Origin: Compostibacter hankyongensis
Lineage (GTDB): Bacteria; Bacteroidota; Bacteroidia; Chitinophagales; Chitinophagaceae
Length of the DNA stretch: 64,000 nucleotides
NCBI RefSeq assembly: GCF_039541075.1
Contig: NZ_BAABFN010000005.1
Coordinates: forward strand, 372,001-436,000
Direction of reading: 5' to 3'
Both the position numbers and the translations under genes were made by a program. Positions 1-9,715 of this stretch are shown one piece after another. Under the pieces are notes generated by a model. It was not told where the DNA came from, searched no databases, and was given only the letters and a program-made list of their open reading frames with translations. Positions within the stretch are counted from its first letter, which is position 1, and each line of letters begins with the position of its first letter.

Positions 1-1127
1 CTGCGGGAGACGGAGACGGGCGTTCCCGGATCCGCTGCTTGCCCGCCCGGCCGGCCGGCGAGGGCAGGAGCTACCGTTTCTCCCAGCAGGGCAGGCGCAT
101 GTTCGGCACGGTGCTGCAGATAAAGCACGGCACCTACCGCCGGCTCATCCCCCTGACGCATCCTGTTCAGCTTATACAGATTCTTCAGGCGGATGCCTTC
201 CCGCTGCGCAATGGTACGCACGTCTTCTCCCGGCAGCACCTTGTGGACGGCATGGCTGCCTGTTTTTCCCTTCTGCTGCAGGTACACCAGCATATCTTTT
301 TTGAGCGGGGCGTCGCCCTGCAGCTCATTGTATTTCACCAGCCGCCTCAGCTTTACCTTAAACTGGTCAGCCACAGGCAGCAGCGCGCTTCCCCGTTTCA
401 TATACATCACCTTTTTTCCGTTTATCCGGAAAATCCCCGCCGGGTAGCGGACAACGGCGACGGGTGCAGGCGGCTGTTGCACGGCCGGCGCCGGAGTTCC
501 CCGCTCGCGTTCGTCGGCGTTCACCTTTTTGTCCAGCATGGTCGCAAAAGCGGTGCGGCCGGTTTGCTTTTTATTCGCCAGCGCCTCGATGCTGTAGCGC
601 TGCAGGCCATAACGGTCGATGACGGTCAGCAGTCTTTCCACATACGTCTTGCTGGTGGCATATCCTGCCTTTTTCAGCCCCGTCGCCCAGGCTTTGTAAT
701 CCAGCGGGTCCAGGTCAAACAGAGAAGCATAGCGGGGGCTGCTGCGGATAAAATCCGAATGATCATGCCAGGAGTCCGTTGCCGAGGCATATTTCCTGAA
801 GCACTCGTTCCGGCTGTCGTCGTCATAAAGAACAGTAGCGCCCTGCCAGTTGTTTTTGCACTTGATGCCGAAATGGTTATTGGAATGCTGGACCAGCCAG
901 CTGTTTCCCGCATCGCTCTCGAGGATGCCCTGGGCCAGGGAGATGGCCGCGGGTACGCCGGTACGCAGCATTTCTGTTTCCGCCAGCGTTTTGTAAGCGG
1001 CAATGTAGCTTTCTGCATCGACGCGGCTCTGCGCTTTTGCCCCAAAACAAAAACCCAGACCCGTCAGACAAAAAAGAATGCGCACGCCACGGCCGGGCTG
1101 ATCCAGGCGCAGGTTATAGCGCCGCAT
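1..1127 (-). CDS. Glucosaminidase (FlgJ-type) with LysM domain, 3' end cut by window edge
   Basis: The reading frame is open from an ATG at 1127 to the left edge of the window, so the C-terminus is missing. Residues 1-33 look like a signal peptide ending in AKAQ. Residues about 40-185 match the mannosyl-glycoprotein endo-beta-N-acetylglucosaminidase (GH73/FlgJ) family: AISLAQGILESDAGNSW carries the likely catalytic Glu near residue 70, followed by HFGIKCK and a YAS...SW.DHSDF block. After a Pro-rich linker come one or two LysM-like segments (PGEDVRTIAQREG...LYKLNRM). It probably cleaves peptidoglycan glycan strands in the envelope. It lies 14 bp after the O-methyltransferase and ends a four-gene run on this strand. 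The long plus-strand frame over the same bases is only its codon-aligned shadow. Confidence 0.9.
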   Translation of the reverse strand, partial: MRRYNLRLDQPGRGVRILFCLTGLGFCFGAKAQSRVDAESYIAAYKTLAETEMLRTGVPAAISLAQGILESDAGNSWLVQHSNNHFGIKCKNNWQGATVLYDDDSRNECFRKYASATDSWHDHSDFIRSSPRYASLFDLDPLDYKAWATGLKKAGYATSKTYVERLLTVIDRYGLQRYSIEALANKKQTGRTAFATMLDKKVNADERERGTPAPAVQQPPAPVAVVRYPAGIFRINGKKVMYMKRGSALLPVADQFKVKLRRLVKYNELQGDAPLKKDMLVYLQQKGKTGSHAVHKVLPGEDVRTIAQREGIRLKNLYKLNRMRQGDEPAVGAVLYLQHRAEHAPALLGETVAPALAGRPGGQAADPGTPVSVSR

Positions 1128-1141
1128 GATTAAGCGGTTTA

Positions 1142-1804
1142 TCATATTCCTTCTACTTTTTGCACGAGCAGGATGCCATCCCGCAGGGTGAGCATGACCT
1201 GCTCCACGCGGGGGTCTGCCGCTACCTTTTTATTAAACGCAATAATGGCTTTTGCATTGTTGCTTTGCTTCTCCTCCGGCTGCAGTACTTCGCCGTGGAA
1301 AAACATATTGTCTGCTATCAGAAAAGCTCCGGGCCGCATCTTACCGATCACCAGATCGAAATACAGGCTGTAGCTTGTCTTGTCGGCATCCAGAAATACC
1401 AGATCAAACGGACCTTCCAGCTGCGGGATTACTTCCGCGGCCGCGCCGATGTGCAGCTGAATGCGATCGTCCATCCCGGCTGATCTGAAATAGCGGCGGC
1501 ATTCTTCTTCCAGCTCTTCATTGTTGTCTATCGTATGCAGCTGTCCCCCGGGCTGCAACCCCTCCGCCAGGCAAAGCGCGGAGTAGCCCGTGAACGTGCC
1601 CACCTCCAGGATGCGTTCCGGCCGGATCATCCGGCTGATCAGGCTCAGCAGCATACCCTGCAGAGGACCGCTCAGCATATGGGATTGCACCTGGTGCAGG
1701 TGGGTATCCCGGAGCAGGTTCCGGAGCAGCTCGTTCGGCGGCGTGGTGTACTTTTCGGCATATTCCTGTGCCGCAGCATCCACGATATCGTACGTTTTTT
1801 TCAT
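1142..1804 (-). CDS. Class I SAM-dependent O-methyltransferase (family 3)
   Basis: This is a 220-residue protein of the catechol/caffeoyl-CoA O-methyltransferase type, a usual length for that family. The SAM-binding motif I is EVGTFTGYSA at residues 67-76. FLDADK at 137-142 and ADN at about 164 are the residues that bind metal and substrate in this family. The natural substrate cannot be told from sequence. It sits 11 bp downstream of the LOG-family gene and 14 bp upstream of the glucosaminidase, so it is probably co-transcribed with them. The neighbours do not suggest a shared pathway. Confidence 0.88.
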   Translation of the reverse strand: MKKTYDIVDAAAQEYAEKYTTPPNELLRNLLRDTHLHQVQSHMLSGPLQGMLLSLISRMIRPERILEVGTFTGYSALCLAEGLQPGGQLHTIDNNEELEEECRRYFRSAGMDDRIQLHIGAAAEVIPQLEGPFDLVFLDADKTSYSLYFDLVIGKMRPGAFLIADNMFFHGEVLQPEEKQSNNAKAIIAFNKKVAADPRVEQVMLTLRDGILLVQKVEGI

Positions 1805-1815
1805 ACTTCGATCGG

Positions 1816-2514
1816 TTAAAAATTCGGACGCAGACGATGGGTTTTATAAAACTCCCGCAGATAATCCACCACCTCCTCTGCCGTATCAAAGATCTGGAGG
1901 AGACCGATATCTTCCGGGTTGATGTTTTGCTCTTCATCGCACATCGTTTCCTGTATCCAGTTCAGCAATCCTTTCCAGTACTTGCTGCCCACCAGTATCA
2001 TCGGCGTCTCCATGACCTTCCGGGTCTGTATAAGGGTGGCTACTTCAAAAAACTCATCCATGGTGCCAAATCCGCCGGGCATCATGATAAAACCCTGGGC
2101 ATATTTTACAAACATCACCTTGCGGACAAAGAAGTAATCAAAGTTGAGCGACTTATCCCTGTCTATGTAGGGATTGGCATATTGCTCGTGCGGCAGCACG
2201 ATGTTGATGCCCACGGAGCGGCCGCCGGCCAGCTGCGCGCCTTTATTCGCCGCCTCCATGGCCCCGGGCCCTCCTCCTGTTATAATACCGAATCCTTCCT
2301 CTGCCACCCGGCGGGCGATCTCTACCGCCAGCTCATAATACTTGTGACCGGGACGCGTACGCGCCGATCCGAAAATAGAAATGCAGGGGCCGATCATGTT
2401 CAGCGCTTCATATCCTTCCACGAACTCCGACATGATCTTGAAGATCTGCCAGCTGGAATGCGCTTTGGTCTCCGACCAGTCCCTTTCTTTCAGGTTCTTG
2501 AATGCATCGTTCAT
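1816..2514 (-). CDS. LOG-family (TIGR00730) Rossmann-fold protein
   Basis: This 232-residue protein carries both LOG signatures: GGGPGAMEAANKG at residues 80-92 and PGGFGTMDE at 146-154 (family consensus PGGxGTxxE). Known family members are nucleotide 5'-monophosphate phosphoribohydrolases that release free bases such as cytokinins. In bacteria many also hydrolyse purine or pyrimidine monophosphates, and the substrate here is unknown. The protein has about 40 residues before the Rossmann fold, as in the longer bacterial subgroup. Its start overlaps the stop of the upstream symporter by 4 bp (ATGA), which implies translational coupling. Confidence 0.88.
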   Translation of the reverse strand: MNDAFKNLKERDWSETKAHSSWQIFKIMSEFVEGYEALNMIGPCISIFGSARTRPGHKYYELAVEIARRVAEEGFGIITGGGPGAMEAANKGAQLAGGRSVGINIVLPHEQYANPYIDRDKSLNFDYFFVRKVMFVKYAQGFIMMPGGFGTMDEFFEVATLIQTRKVMETPMILVGSKYWKGLLNWIQETMCDEEQNINPEDIGLLQIFDTAEEVVDYLREFYKTHRLRPNF

Positions 2515-4019
2515 TGCAATGGTTGTGTAGATAAAGTTTCAGCTTTTGCGTCCGTATAGCTTTTTTTTGAAATCAGCAGCAGTCCCAAATAGGTAAGCAG
2601 CCCGTTGACGATCAGCAGCTCAAACCCGAAATGATAGCCGCCCAGCCACTGTTCCGCATTCCGGTTCAGCACCCAGCAGACGAGCGGAGACAGGATACAG
2701 ATAACGGGAGTCCATTTATCCTTCACCGGCCGCCGGCTCAGGATGCCAAACATAAAAAGCCCCAGCAGGGGACCATAGGTATAGGAAGCCACGGTAAAAA
2801 TGGCGGTCACCACCGCTTCGCTGACGAGATAGCGAAAGGCCACGATCACGCCCAGGAAAACCAGGGAAAAAATCACATGCACAATATGCCGGGTACGTAT
2901 CATACGGACATGATCCTCCCCGGCGGCATGGCGCTTGTCCATCCGCAGAAAGTCCACGCAAAAGGAAGTGGTCAGCGCCGTAAGCGCGGAGTCGGTCGTG
3001 GCAAAGGTAGCCGCCGTAAGCCCCAGGATAAAGACGATAGCCGCCAGGCCGCCCAGGTGATGCAGGGCGATCTCGGGATAAAGATAATCGGAACGCGCCG
3101 GCACCGCGATGCCTCTGGCGGCGGCATACAGGTACAGCAACGCGCCTACACAGAGAAAAAAGATATTTACAAACACGAACACCCCGGTAAAAGAAAACAT
3201 GTTGCGCTGCGCCTCCCGGATATTGCGGCAGCTGAGGTTTTTTTGCATCAGGTCCTGGTCCATCCCGGTCATGGCTACAGACACCGCTATGCCGCCCAGG
3301 AAGTGCTTGATAAAATGCCGTTTGTCGTCCGCAAAGTTATCCCAGATAAAAATTTTGGAGTAGGCGCTGTCCTTTACGGTATGGACAAGTCCGGAGAGAT
3401 CCAGGTGCATGCTCCGGGCGATAAAGATAATGGACAGCAGCACAGACAGCAGCAAAAATACCGTCTGTATGGTATCGGTCCATATGATCGTCTTTAACCC
3501 GCCGCGGAAGGTATAGGTCCAGATCAGCAGCAGGGATACGGCCACGGTTACCCAAAAAGGGATCTGCCAGGCGTCAAAGATAAAATGCTGCAATACGATG
3601 GCCACCAGGAAAAGACGAAAGGCCGAGCCGATGGTACGGGACACCAGGAAGATAAATGCACCCGTTTTATAGCTGGTTGTACCAAAACGCTTTTCCAGAT
3701 AGGCATAGATGGACGTCAGCTGCAGGCGGTAATAGAGGGGCATCAGCACCAGCACAATGACGATATACCCGACCGCATTGCCCAGTACAAACTGAAAATA
3801 GCTGAAGAAATCCTGCCGTACGGTACCCGGCACTGAAATAAAAGTGACGCCGGAGATAGAGGTGCCGATCATGCCGAAGGCCACGAGGTACCAGCGGGAA
3901 TTGCGGTTCGCGATAAAGAAGGCTTCATTGTCCGAGGCCTTACGCGAGGTAAGCCACGCAATAAACAGCAGCATTAAAAAATAACCAACTACAAAGCAGC
4001 ATAAAACGCCGGGCGACAT
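2511..4019 (-). CDS. Sodium:solute symporter (SSS family)
   Basis: A 502-residue integral membrane protein with about 13 hydrophobic segments spread over its whole length, typical of the SSS/SLC5 family. The N-terminal region includes GMIGTSISGVTFISVPG (residues about 50-66) and YLEKRFGTTSYKTG, which match the conserved start of Bacteroidota SSS proteins. The substrate (sugar, sialic acid, amino acid or vitamin) cannot be assigned. It is the first gene of the run symporter - LOG - O-methyltransferase - glucosaminidase. The 100-bp gap upstream separates it from the outer-membrane barrel gene. Confidence 0.88.
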   Translation of the reverse strand: MSPGVLCCFVVGYFLMLLFIAWLTSRKASDNEAFFIANRNSRWYLVAFGMIGTSISGVTFISVPGTVRQDFFSYFQFVLGNAVGYIVIVLVLMPLYYRLQLTSIYAYLEKRFGTTSYKTGAFIFLVSRTIGSAFRLFLVAIVLQHFIFDAWQIPFWVTVAVSLLLIWTYTFRGGLKTIIWTDTIQTVFLLLSVLLSIIFIARSMHLDLSGLVHTVKDSAYSKIFIWDNFADDKRHFIKHFLGGIAVSVAMTGMDQDLMQKNLSCRNIREAQRNMFSFTGVFVFVNIFFLCVGALLYLYAAARGIAVPARSDYLYPEIALHHLGGLAAIVFILGLTAATFATTDSALTALTTSFCVDFLRMDKRHAAGEDHVRMIRTRHIVHVIFSLVFLGVIVAFRYLVSEAVVTAIFTVASYTYGPLLGLFMFGILSRRPVKDKWTPVICILSPLVCWVLNRNAEQWLGGYHFGFELLIVNGLLTYLGLLLISKKSYTDAKAETLSTQPLQ

Positions 4020-4119
4020 GTACTCTATTTTTTATCCCGGTAAAAGTACCAATTTATCCTTATCCCGCCCATGCCATCCCGGATAGTCCTGAATGTCCTG
4101 CCGGCATGTCTTCCCCGGC

Positions 4120-4746
4120 TCAGAATCCCACGTTGACGCCGCCGCGGAAAATAGGATTGTTTCCGTATGGAGAGTGCTCCCGCTGGAGCACGTCATACAG
4201 CACCATCAGGGTAAAGGCGGTATTGCCTCCGAGGGGCTGGGCATACCCTGCTCCCAGCAGCAGGCTGGGCACCTGATCATGGTACTTCTCCTCAGAATCC
4301 GGATCGTAGTACCGGATTTTGCCGAATACAAAATTCATTTCCGGCTGGACGTGCAAAAAGAGCTGCTGTATAGGATATACCCTTCCGAATATGCCCAGCC
4401 CCACCAGGCTGTAACGGTCTTTTTCCACCAGCATATTGTTCCCGGCATAATACTTTACGGTATTATACTGCGCATTCACGTTCACCCCCGCAGCCAGCAC
4501 AGGGTTGAAGCGGTAGCCGACCATAGGAGAGATGTTCACGTAGGTATAGTCGCCGAATGACAGACCCAGGTTACCGCCGACAAACAGGCGGTCGGGATCA
4601 AAGCCTTTGCGGACGGTAGTGTCCTGCCAGTCCTGCGCGGAAGCGGACAGGGTCGCTGCCGCCAGGACGATCAGACTTATGCACAGCCTGTGAAAAAGCC
4701 ATTGCCGGCGTATGCTTCCGTATCGGTTCGGATAAGTTCCCTGCAT
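4120..4746 (-). CDS. Small outer-membrane beta-barrel protein
   Basis: This 208-residue protein begins with a basic stretch and a hydrophobic signal sequence ending in LSASAQ (about residue 38). The mature part has alternating polar/hydrophobic strands (NLGLSFGDYTYVNISPMVGY, AAGVNVNAQYN, LVGLGIFGRVYP) and ends in an aromatic residue (GGVNVGF), as outer-membrane barrels do. It resembles the porin-like barrels common in Bacteroidota, but I cannot assign a function. It follows the PorP/SprF gene by 18 bp on the same strand, so it may be a third component of that cassette. The N-terminal 15-20 residues before the hydrophobic core are longer than usual, and the start could lie downstream. Confidence 0.75.
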   Translation of the reverse strand: MQGTYPNRYGSIRRQWLFHRLCISLIVLAAATLSASAQDWQDTTVRKGFDPDRLFVGGNLGLSFGDYTYVNISPMVGYRFNPVLAAGVNVNAQYNTVKYYAGNNMLVEKDRYSLVGLGIFGRVYPIQQLFLHVQPEMNFVFGKIRYYDPDSEEKYHDQVPSLLLGAGYAQPLGGNTAFTLMVLYDVLQREHSPYGNNPIFRGGVNVGF

Positions 4747-4764
4747 AATGGATATCGGTTTATA

Positions 4765-5805
4765 TCAGAAATGCGGGCACAGATAAGTTTTTTTATAGTT
4801 GCCCTGCTTTTTATAGAGGCCAAGATAGAGCAAAGATATTTCATATGCTCCCCGGTGACTGTTGGCTGCCGCCAGAGTGGATGCGGTAACATCATAGGTA
4901 AACATCAGCCTGAACTGCTTCATCTGGTATCCTATCAGGGGAATAACAGCATCTTTCACCCGATAATACAGGCCGGCCAGCAGCTGGTAATCGCCGCCCT
5001 CACCCGAAAGGTTATACGCCGCCCAGGTACCCAGCACGGTTTCTTCTGCGCCACGCTGGGTGGTATAGTATGCGCTGGGATTCAGGATAACCCGGTCGGC
5101 CACCTTTATGCTGGCATTCAGAAAACCGATATAGCGGCGGCCGATCTCGTTATTGCCGTCTTCAAGAAAAGTCTCCTTGGGGGTATTGACATGCTGGACC
5201 GAAACACCCAGGTTCAGATAGATGTTGTCTGTCGGGAACCAGGCGTAGTTGGCCCCTGCCTGGAGATCGAAATATTCGATGCTGGAATTGGAAAAATTCT
5301 CTCCGCTGGGCAGCTGCCCGTCGAAAAACCATTTGCCGTAGGTATCGTTGAACTGGCTGGGGAAAGTCAGCTTGGTAATGTTCAGCCGTTTGTCCGCTAT
5401 GCCCGCATTGAATCCTATGGTAAAGAGACTGTTCTCGCCAAGCAGCTGGTGATAGGCCACGGAGCCATACACCTTGGTGGATTTCAGGATACCATCCCCG
5501 GCTTCATCCTGGAGGATAACGCCGCCCACACCCAGCCAGCCGTAATACCAGCGGTCCCGCAACAGCTGAGCGTCCCCAAAAGCCGAGAAGGTCTTGTAGG
5601 GCACCGGCACGTTGGCCCACTGGTTCCGGTAATTGATCCCCAGGCGGTAGTTGGCATCCGGGATAAAACCCGTGTTGGCAGGATTGGTGGTCAGGGGCGA
5701 GTTGAAAAACTGGGAAAAATGCAGATCCTGCCCTTGCAGGCCGGCACACCAGGTCAGCATGATCAGGCAGAAAAAGCCGCTTCCTATTTTTTGTAGTCCC
5801 GACAT
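4765..5805 (-). CDS. PorP/SprF family type IX secretion membrane protein
   Basis: This is a 346-residue protein with a signal peptide (LIMLTWCAGLQGQD) followed by the family start QDLHFSQFFNSPLTTNPANTG. That QDxHFSQFxxxPLxxNPAxxG opening is diagnostic of the PorP/SprF family. The rest is predicted outer-membrane barrel. In Flavobacterium, SprF is needed for surface export of the giant adhesin SprB, and PorP belongs to the T9SS. Dedicated SprF-like copies usually lie directly downstream of one large gliding-type CTD protein. That is the arrangement here, since the gene begins 2 bp after the stop of the 1272-residue protein. It is probably the partner for that protein. Confidence 0.9.
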   Translation of the reverse strand: MSGLQKIGSGFFCLIMLTWCAGLQGQDLHFSQFFNSPLTTNPANTGFIPDANYRLGINYRNQWANVPVPYKTFSAFGDAQLLRDRWYYGWLGVGGVILQDEAGDGILKSTKVYGSVAYHQLLGENSLFTIGFNAGIADKRLNITKLTFPSQFNDTYGKWFFDGQLPSGENFSNSSIEYFDLQAGANYAWFPTDNIYLNLGVSVQHVNTPKETFLEDGNNEIGRRYIGFLNASIKVADRVILNPSAYYTTQRGAEETVLGTWAAYNLSGEGGDYQLLAGLYYRVKDAVIPLIGYQMKQFRLMFTYDVTASTLAAANSHRGAYEISLLYLGLYKKQGNYKKTYLCPHF

Positions 5806-5807
5806 CG

Positions 5808-8800
5808 TCAGCGTATTAACGTGATACTCCCCTGTTTCGTTGCCTTGTTGCCGTCATTAAACTCCACATTGAGGATGTAGGTATACACATCCATTTCCTG
5901 AGGCTTGCCATTGAAGCGCCCGTCCCAGCCCTTGTTAAAATCATAGGTTACCCCCGGATCCTCGCTCCGGAACACCAGCTGTCCCCAACGGTTATAGATA
6001 CGGAAATCCACCTTTATCACCCCGAATGCCCTCGGGGCAATGCGGTCATTTACACCGTCGTTGTTGGGGGTAAATGCTTTGGGCATGTCCATGGCGGGGA
6101 TGATCGTTTCGTTTACCACCTGCATCGCCGTATCCATACAGCCCGCGCGGTTATAGGCATACAGTACCGCCTTGTAGGAACCGGTCTGGGTATAGAGATG
6201 CTGGGCATCCTTATCGGTGGAGGTCCCCCCGTCCCCGAAATCCCAGCGGTAGCTGAGATTGCCGTCCACCGCGTCGAACTTTGAATCCGATTCGTTGGTA
6301 AAATGAATGATCTGGTTGGTACCGTTCTGCGGGTCTACACTGAACCCGGCCTCCGGGGTCGGATATACGAACATGGAATCGGTAACAGAATCTTCCCGGG
6401 CGCAGACCTCGTCCACTACCACCAGGGTCACCAGGTACATACCCGAATCCGTAGGGTTATAGGTCAGGGGGCTGAGATCGGTCATGGTCACCGAATCGAT
6501 CCCCAACCCGAAAGGCCTTTTGATCTTCCAGGTAAATTTCGTCCCGCCCAGCGTGGTGTTGGTAAATATTACCTGCTGATCTCCGCAGAGCGTATCGGGC
6601 ACCTGGATGCCGGGTTTAAGCTGATCGGAAGCGCTGACGATCTTCACGGTGTCCAGCGGGGTATTACAGAAGTTGGCCGTATCGCTGAGCAGGAGACGGA
6701 CGGTATAGTTGCCTTCTTGGGGGAACTTGTGCTGAAAGGGCGTCGTTATCGGCAAAGTGGAGTCCGGCGCAGTGCCGTCCCCGAAATCCCAGAGGAAAGC
6801 ATGCTCGTCAAAGTCAATACCCTGTTTATTGGAAGAGAGGTTTTCAAATTGAAAGGCATACTGATCGCAGGGCGGCACCTTTGTAGCGCTGAAGCGCACG
6901 GTCGCCGGGTTGTTGCCGATCTTTACCTGCACATAGGAAGTATCGTATTCTATACACTGATCCGGCTGGTGCTTGATCATCTGCATGGTATAGTTACCCT
7001 GCTGCGAGGGTGTCCATTTGTACTGGAAGGCGGAATCCTGCGTATCCGGCTGCGTCTTGCTCACCACCGGCGTGAGACTGCCGCTCTTGATCTGGTCCAG
7101 GTCCCAGGTGTCGTAGATATTCCAGATCCATTCCTGGGCCTTGCGCCCGTAAAGGGTATCGATAAAGGTTACGGGGTCGCCCACGCAGTAGTTGCGCCGG
7201 CGATCCTTTGTTTCTACGCCGCCGCGGATGCCGTCCAGGTTGAAGGCGATCTTGAGGGCGACGGCATTACAGCCGCTGCCGCCGCGGCTGCCATTGTCAA
7301 TGCTGTATACGCCGGGAGGACCGGTAGGCCAGAACACCTGTCCGCCGCAGTTGCCGCAGATGGCCTCATAGATCACCCCGTTCGGATCAAAGCGGCTGGT
7401 GCCGCCGTCCACATGATCCGTGCCGCCCCCGTTCTGCCCATAGGTACTGGCAAAGAGGATATCCTTGGCGTCTTTTTTTAACACAAAAAAGTAAAAGTCC
7501 CGCCCGTCGCCGGACTGCGGGTTGATGGGGTTTTTCAGGGGGAGACCGTTGGTACCCGCATTGGGATAAGCATTGGAAGCCACCATGCCGCCCCAGCCCG
7601 CCACATATACGTTCTGACAGCGGTCCACCAGGAAGGCGGTGGGGGAGATATTGGGAAGACCTATTTCCGTGGCGCCGGAGGAACCGAATACCGTGGAATA
7701 AATATATCCGGAAAGGTCCGGCTTGAGCTTGCAGATAAACTGTTTGCCGTTTTCGTTGATCCCGCTGTACCGGGCATTGTCGGTGACCGTCCACTTGCCT
7801 TCGGTGGTACCGGTAACATAGATATTACCATCGTCGTCCGACTGGATACCGTAGACCTGGTCGGCGGATTTGGTACCCAGGAAGGTGGATCGGGTAATGG
7901 CGCTGCCGTCTGCCCTGATCTCCGCGATAAAGCCGTCTGCCGGCCCGCCGCCAAAAGTACCCTGAATATGGGTGCCGCGGATGGGAAAGCTGGTGCTGGA
8001 GGTCCCTCCGGCCACATAGAGGTCGCCGCTCTTGCCGAAGTTGATCACATAGGCGGCGTCATCTGCGCTGCCGCCGATAAAGGAGCTCCAGATCACACCG
8101 CTCAGGTCCGGCTTCAGCTTTATCACCACGCCGTCCTGCTGCCCGCCGCCGCTCTTCTCCTGGAACACGCCGGGAGTGGTCGGAAAATCGGAGGAACGGC
8201 TGCAACCCACGACATAGATATTACCGTCCGGACCGATATTGACCTCGCTGCGGGCGTCGTCACCGTAAAAGCGCCGGAGGGAAGTGGTGGTTTTCCCGCC
8301 TACGGGACTGTATTTTTCTGCGATGTTCACGCCGTCTTCCCCCGACCCGCCGATGACCAGGGAGCCTATCATGCCGCTGCCGGAAGGATTCAGCTCGGTA
8401 ACGGTCATGTCCCAGCTGCCATTCGTTCCCACCTTATTGCCCGGAAAATCCGAAGAGTTGGTACGGGCCGAGATGATCAGATCGCCTTTGCTGTCTACGA
8501 TCATACTGTGCGGCTGCTCATCGCCGCTGCCGCCGAGGTAAGTGGCATAGATCAGCGTATGGCCATCCGCGGAGAACTTGCTCAGGGCGATATCATATCC
8601 TCCTTCTGCACCGCCGTTGCTGGTGCCGGATCCGCCGCCAAAAGAGGTCTGAAAAGCGCCGGGAGTGACGGGGTAACTGCCGGTATTGCCAAAGATAATG
8701 CCGCCGAGATAGAAGTTGCCTCCAGCATCATAGGTAGCCGTGTACCCCCAGTTGTCGCCTTTGGCGCCGCTAAAGGTCGCAAAAACGGTAGTGGGATCGA

Positions 8801-9626
8801 TCACCAGGGGATGGTTGCGGTCATACCGGCCCGAGACACTGAAGCGCAGGATATTTCCTTTGAGACGATAGGAACAGGGGACTTCCGTTTTCTGCCCCCC
8901 GATGATCTGGTAGGCATAAGGCGCCACCTCGATGACCTCGCCGACCGATGTCCGGATATGAAGATGGCCCTTCCGGAGACTCAGCTCTTCGGCCCCAAGA
9001 TACTGCAGCGCAATATTCCGGATATCCCCGCCGGGGTGCACGATAAGATCGTATTTCAGACGATCGGATTGGGAGTACACCCGCATATCCACGCCGGTAT
9101 ACAATTGCTGATAGGTCATCCCGCCGTAGGCGCGGATACCGGTTCTCCAGCGGGAGGAATCTTTTCCCAGCAGGTAATTGAAGGCGCCGCCCGCAGGATG
9201 GTCCGCCGCTACGGCCGGGTGCGGGTTGGCGTGCAGAAAGTTCAGCTGGTAGGCATGTCCCCTGATCAGCCAGGGGTTACCGGGAGCGGGAGCGGTTCCC
9301 CCCGGAGCCGGACCAGGCTTACCCGGCTGATGACCGGGTCCTACGATATAGGAGCTGCCGGGTCCTGTTGCCGCAGTACCTTCTCCGTGGAAGGCTTCTT
9401 CCACCCTGCTGATATCTTCGGGGCTGTAAAGGGAAAAGGTAAAGCCGCCCTCGCGTAAAAAGACATACCCTCCCGGCACTTCCGCGCGGTACAATACCGA
9501 ATCATTCCACTGGCCCTTGTTTTCCTGGAACTGCAGCAGCCCGCCGGCATCCTGAGCGGCAGCGCTGGCGAGAGGAGCTATACACAAAAAACAATAAAGG
9601 ACATATCGGAAAGGTATCTTTTTCAA
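5808..9626 (-). CDS. Giant secreted protein: SBBP beta-propeller repeats, PKD domains, gliding-type (type B) T9SS sorting domain
   Basis: The protein has 1272 residues. Residues 1-25 are a signal peptide (ASAAAQDAGG). Residues about 30-280 form the N-terminal domain usually found before SBBP repeats. Residues about 290-800 hold SBBP-like repeats (ATYLGGSGDEQPHSM, SSFIGGSADDAAYVI, DFPTTPGVFQ). At least two PKD domains follow (WDFGDGTAPDS near 950; WDFGDGGTSTD near 1140). The last 90 residues are the gliding motility-associated C-terminal domain: KAFTPNNDGVND, FRIYNRWGQLVF, GWDGRFNGK and a terminal GSITLIR. It should be exported by the type IX system and displayed at or released from the cell surface. 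The downstream PorP/SprF gene supports this. The adhesive or other role is unknown. Confidence 0.93.
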   Translation of the reverse strand: MKKIPFRYVLYCFLCIAPLASAAAQDAGGLLQFQENKGQWNDSVLYRAEVPGGYVFLREGGFTFSLYSPEDISRVEEAFHGEGTAATGPGSSYIVGPGHQPGKPGPAPGGTAPAPGNPWLIRGHAYQLNFLHANPHPAVAADHPAGGAFNYLLGKDSSRWRTGIRAYGGMTYQQLYTGVDMRVYSQSDRLKYDLIVHPGGDIRNIALQYLGAEELSLRKGHLHIRTSVGEVIEVAPYAYQIIGGQKTEVPCSYRLKGNILRFSVSGRYDRNHPLVIDPTTVFATFSGAKGDNWGYTATYDAGGNFYLGGIIFGNTGSYPVTPGAFQTSFGGGSGTSNGGAEGGYDIALSKFSADGHTLIYATYLGGSGDEQPHSMIVDSKGDLIISARTNSSDFPGNKVGTNGSWDMTVTELNPSGSGMIGSLVIGGSGEDGVNIAEKYSPVGGKTTTSLRRFYGDDARSEVNIGPDGNIYVVGCSRSSDFPTTPGVFQEKSGGGQQDGVVIKLKPDLSGVIWSSFIGGSADDAAYVINFGKSGDLYVAGGTSSTSFPIRGTHIQGTFGGGPADGFIAEIRADGSAITRSTFLGTKSADQVYGIQSDDDGNIYVTGTTEGKWTVTDNARYSGINENGKQFICKLKPDLSGYIYSTVFGSSGATEIGLPNISPTAFLVDRCQNVYVAGWGGMVASNAYPNAGTNGLPLKNPINPQSGDGRDFYFFVLKKDAKDILFASTYGQNGGGTDHVDGGTSRFDPNGVIYEAICGNCGGQVFWPTGPPGVYSIDNGSRGGSGCNAVALKIAFNLDGIRGGVETKDRRRNYCVGDPVTFIDTLYGRKAQEWIWNIYDTWDLDQIKSGSLTPVVSKTQPDTQDSAFQYKWTPSQQGNYTMQMIKHQPDQCIEYDTSYVQVKIGNNPATVRFSATKVPPCDQYAFQFENLSSNKQGIDFDEHAFLWDFGDGTAPDSTLPITTPFQHKFPQEGNYTVRLLLSDTANFCNTPLDTVKIVSASDQLKPGIQVPDTLCGDQQVIFTNTTLGGTKFTWKIKRPFGLGIDSVTMTDLSPLTYNPTDSGMYLVTLVVVDEVCAREDSVTDSMFVYPTPEAGFSVDPQNGTNQIIHFTNESDSKFDAVDGNLSYRWDFGDGGTSTDKDAQHLYTQTGSYKAVLYAYNRAGCMDTAMQVVNETIIPAMDMPKAFTPNNDGVNDRIAPRAFGVIKVDFRIYNRWGQLVFRSEDPGVTYDFNKGWDGRFNGKPQEMDVYTYILNVEFNDGNKATKQGSITLIR

Positions 9627-9715
9627 GACCGCTTGTTTAGGCTAAATTACTTCTTTTAACGCTCTGTGCGGGAGGTTTGTTACGTAAGCCGCTGTGAATT
9701 TATGATGAACGGCCG

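Noticed and set aside
39..1133. Long plus-strand frame of 364 codons
   Set aside because: It is the codon-aligned antisense of the glucosaminidase gene. Composition (His/Gln/Arg-rich, no domain) is that of a GC-driven shadow.
7968..9458. Plus-strand frame of 496 codons inside the giant T9SS gene, and a similar one at 6303-7481
   Set aside because: Antisense shadows; the minus strand has clear SBBP, PKD and sorting domains.
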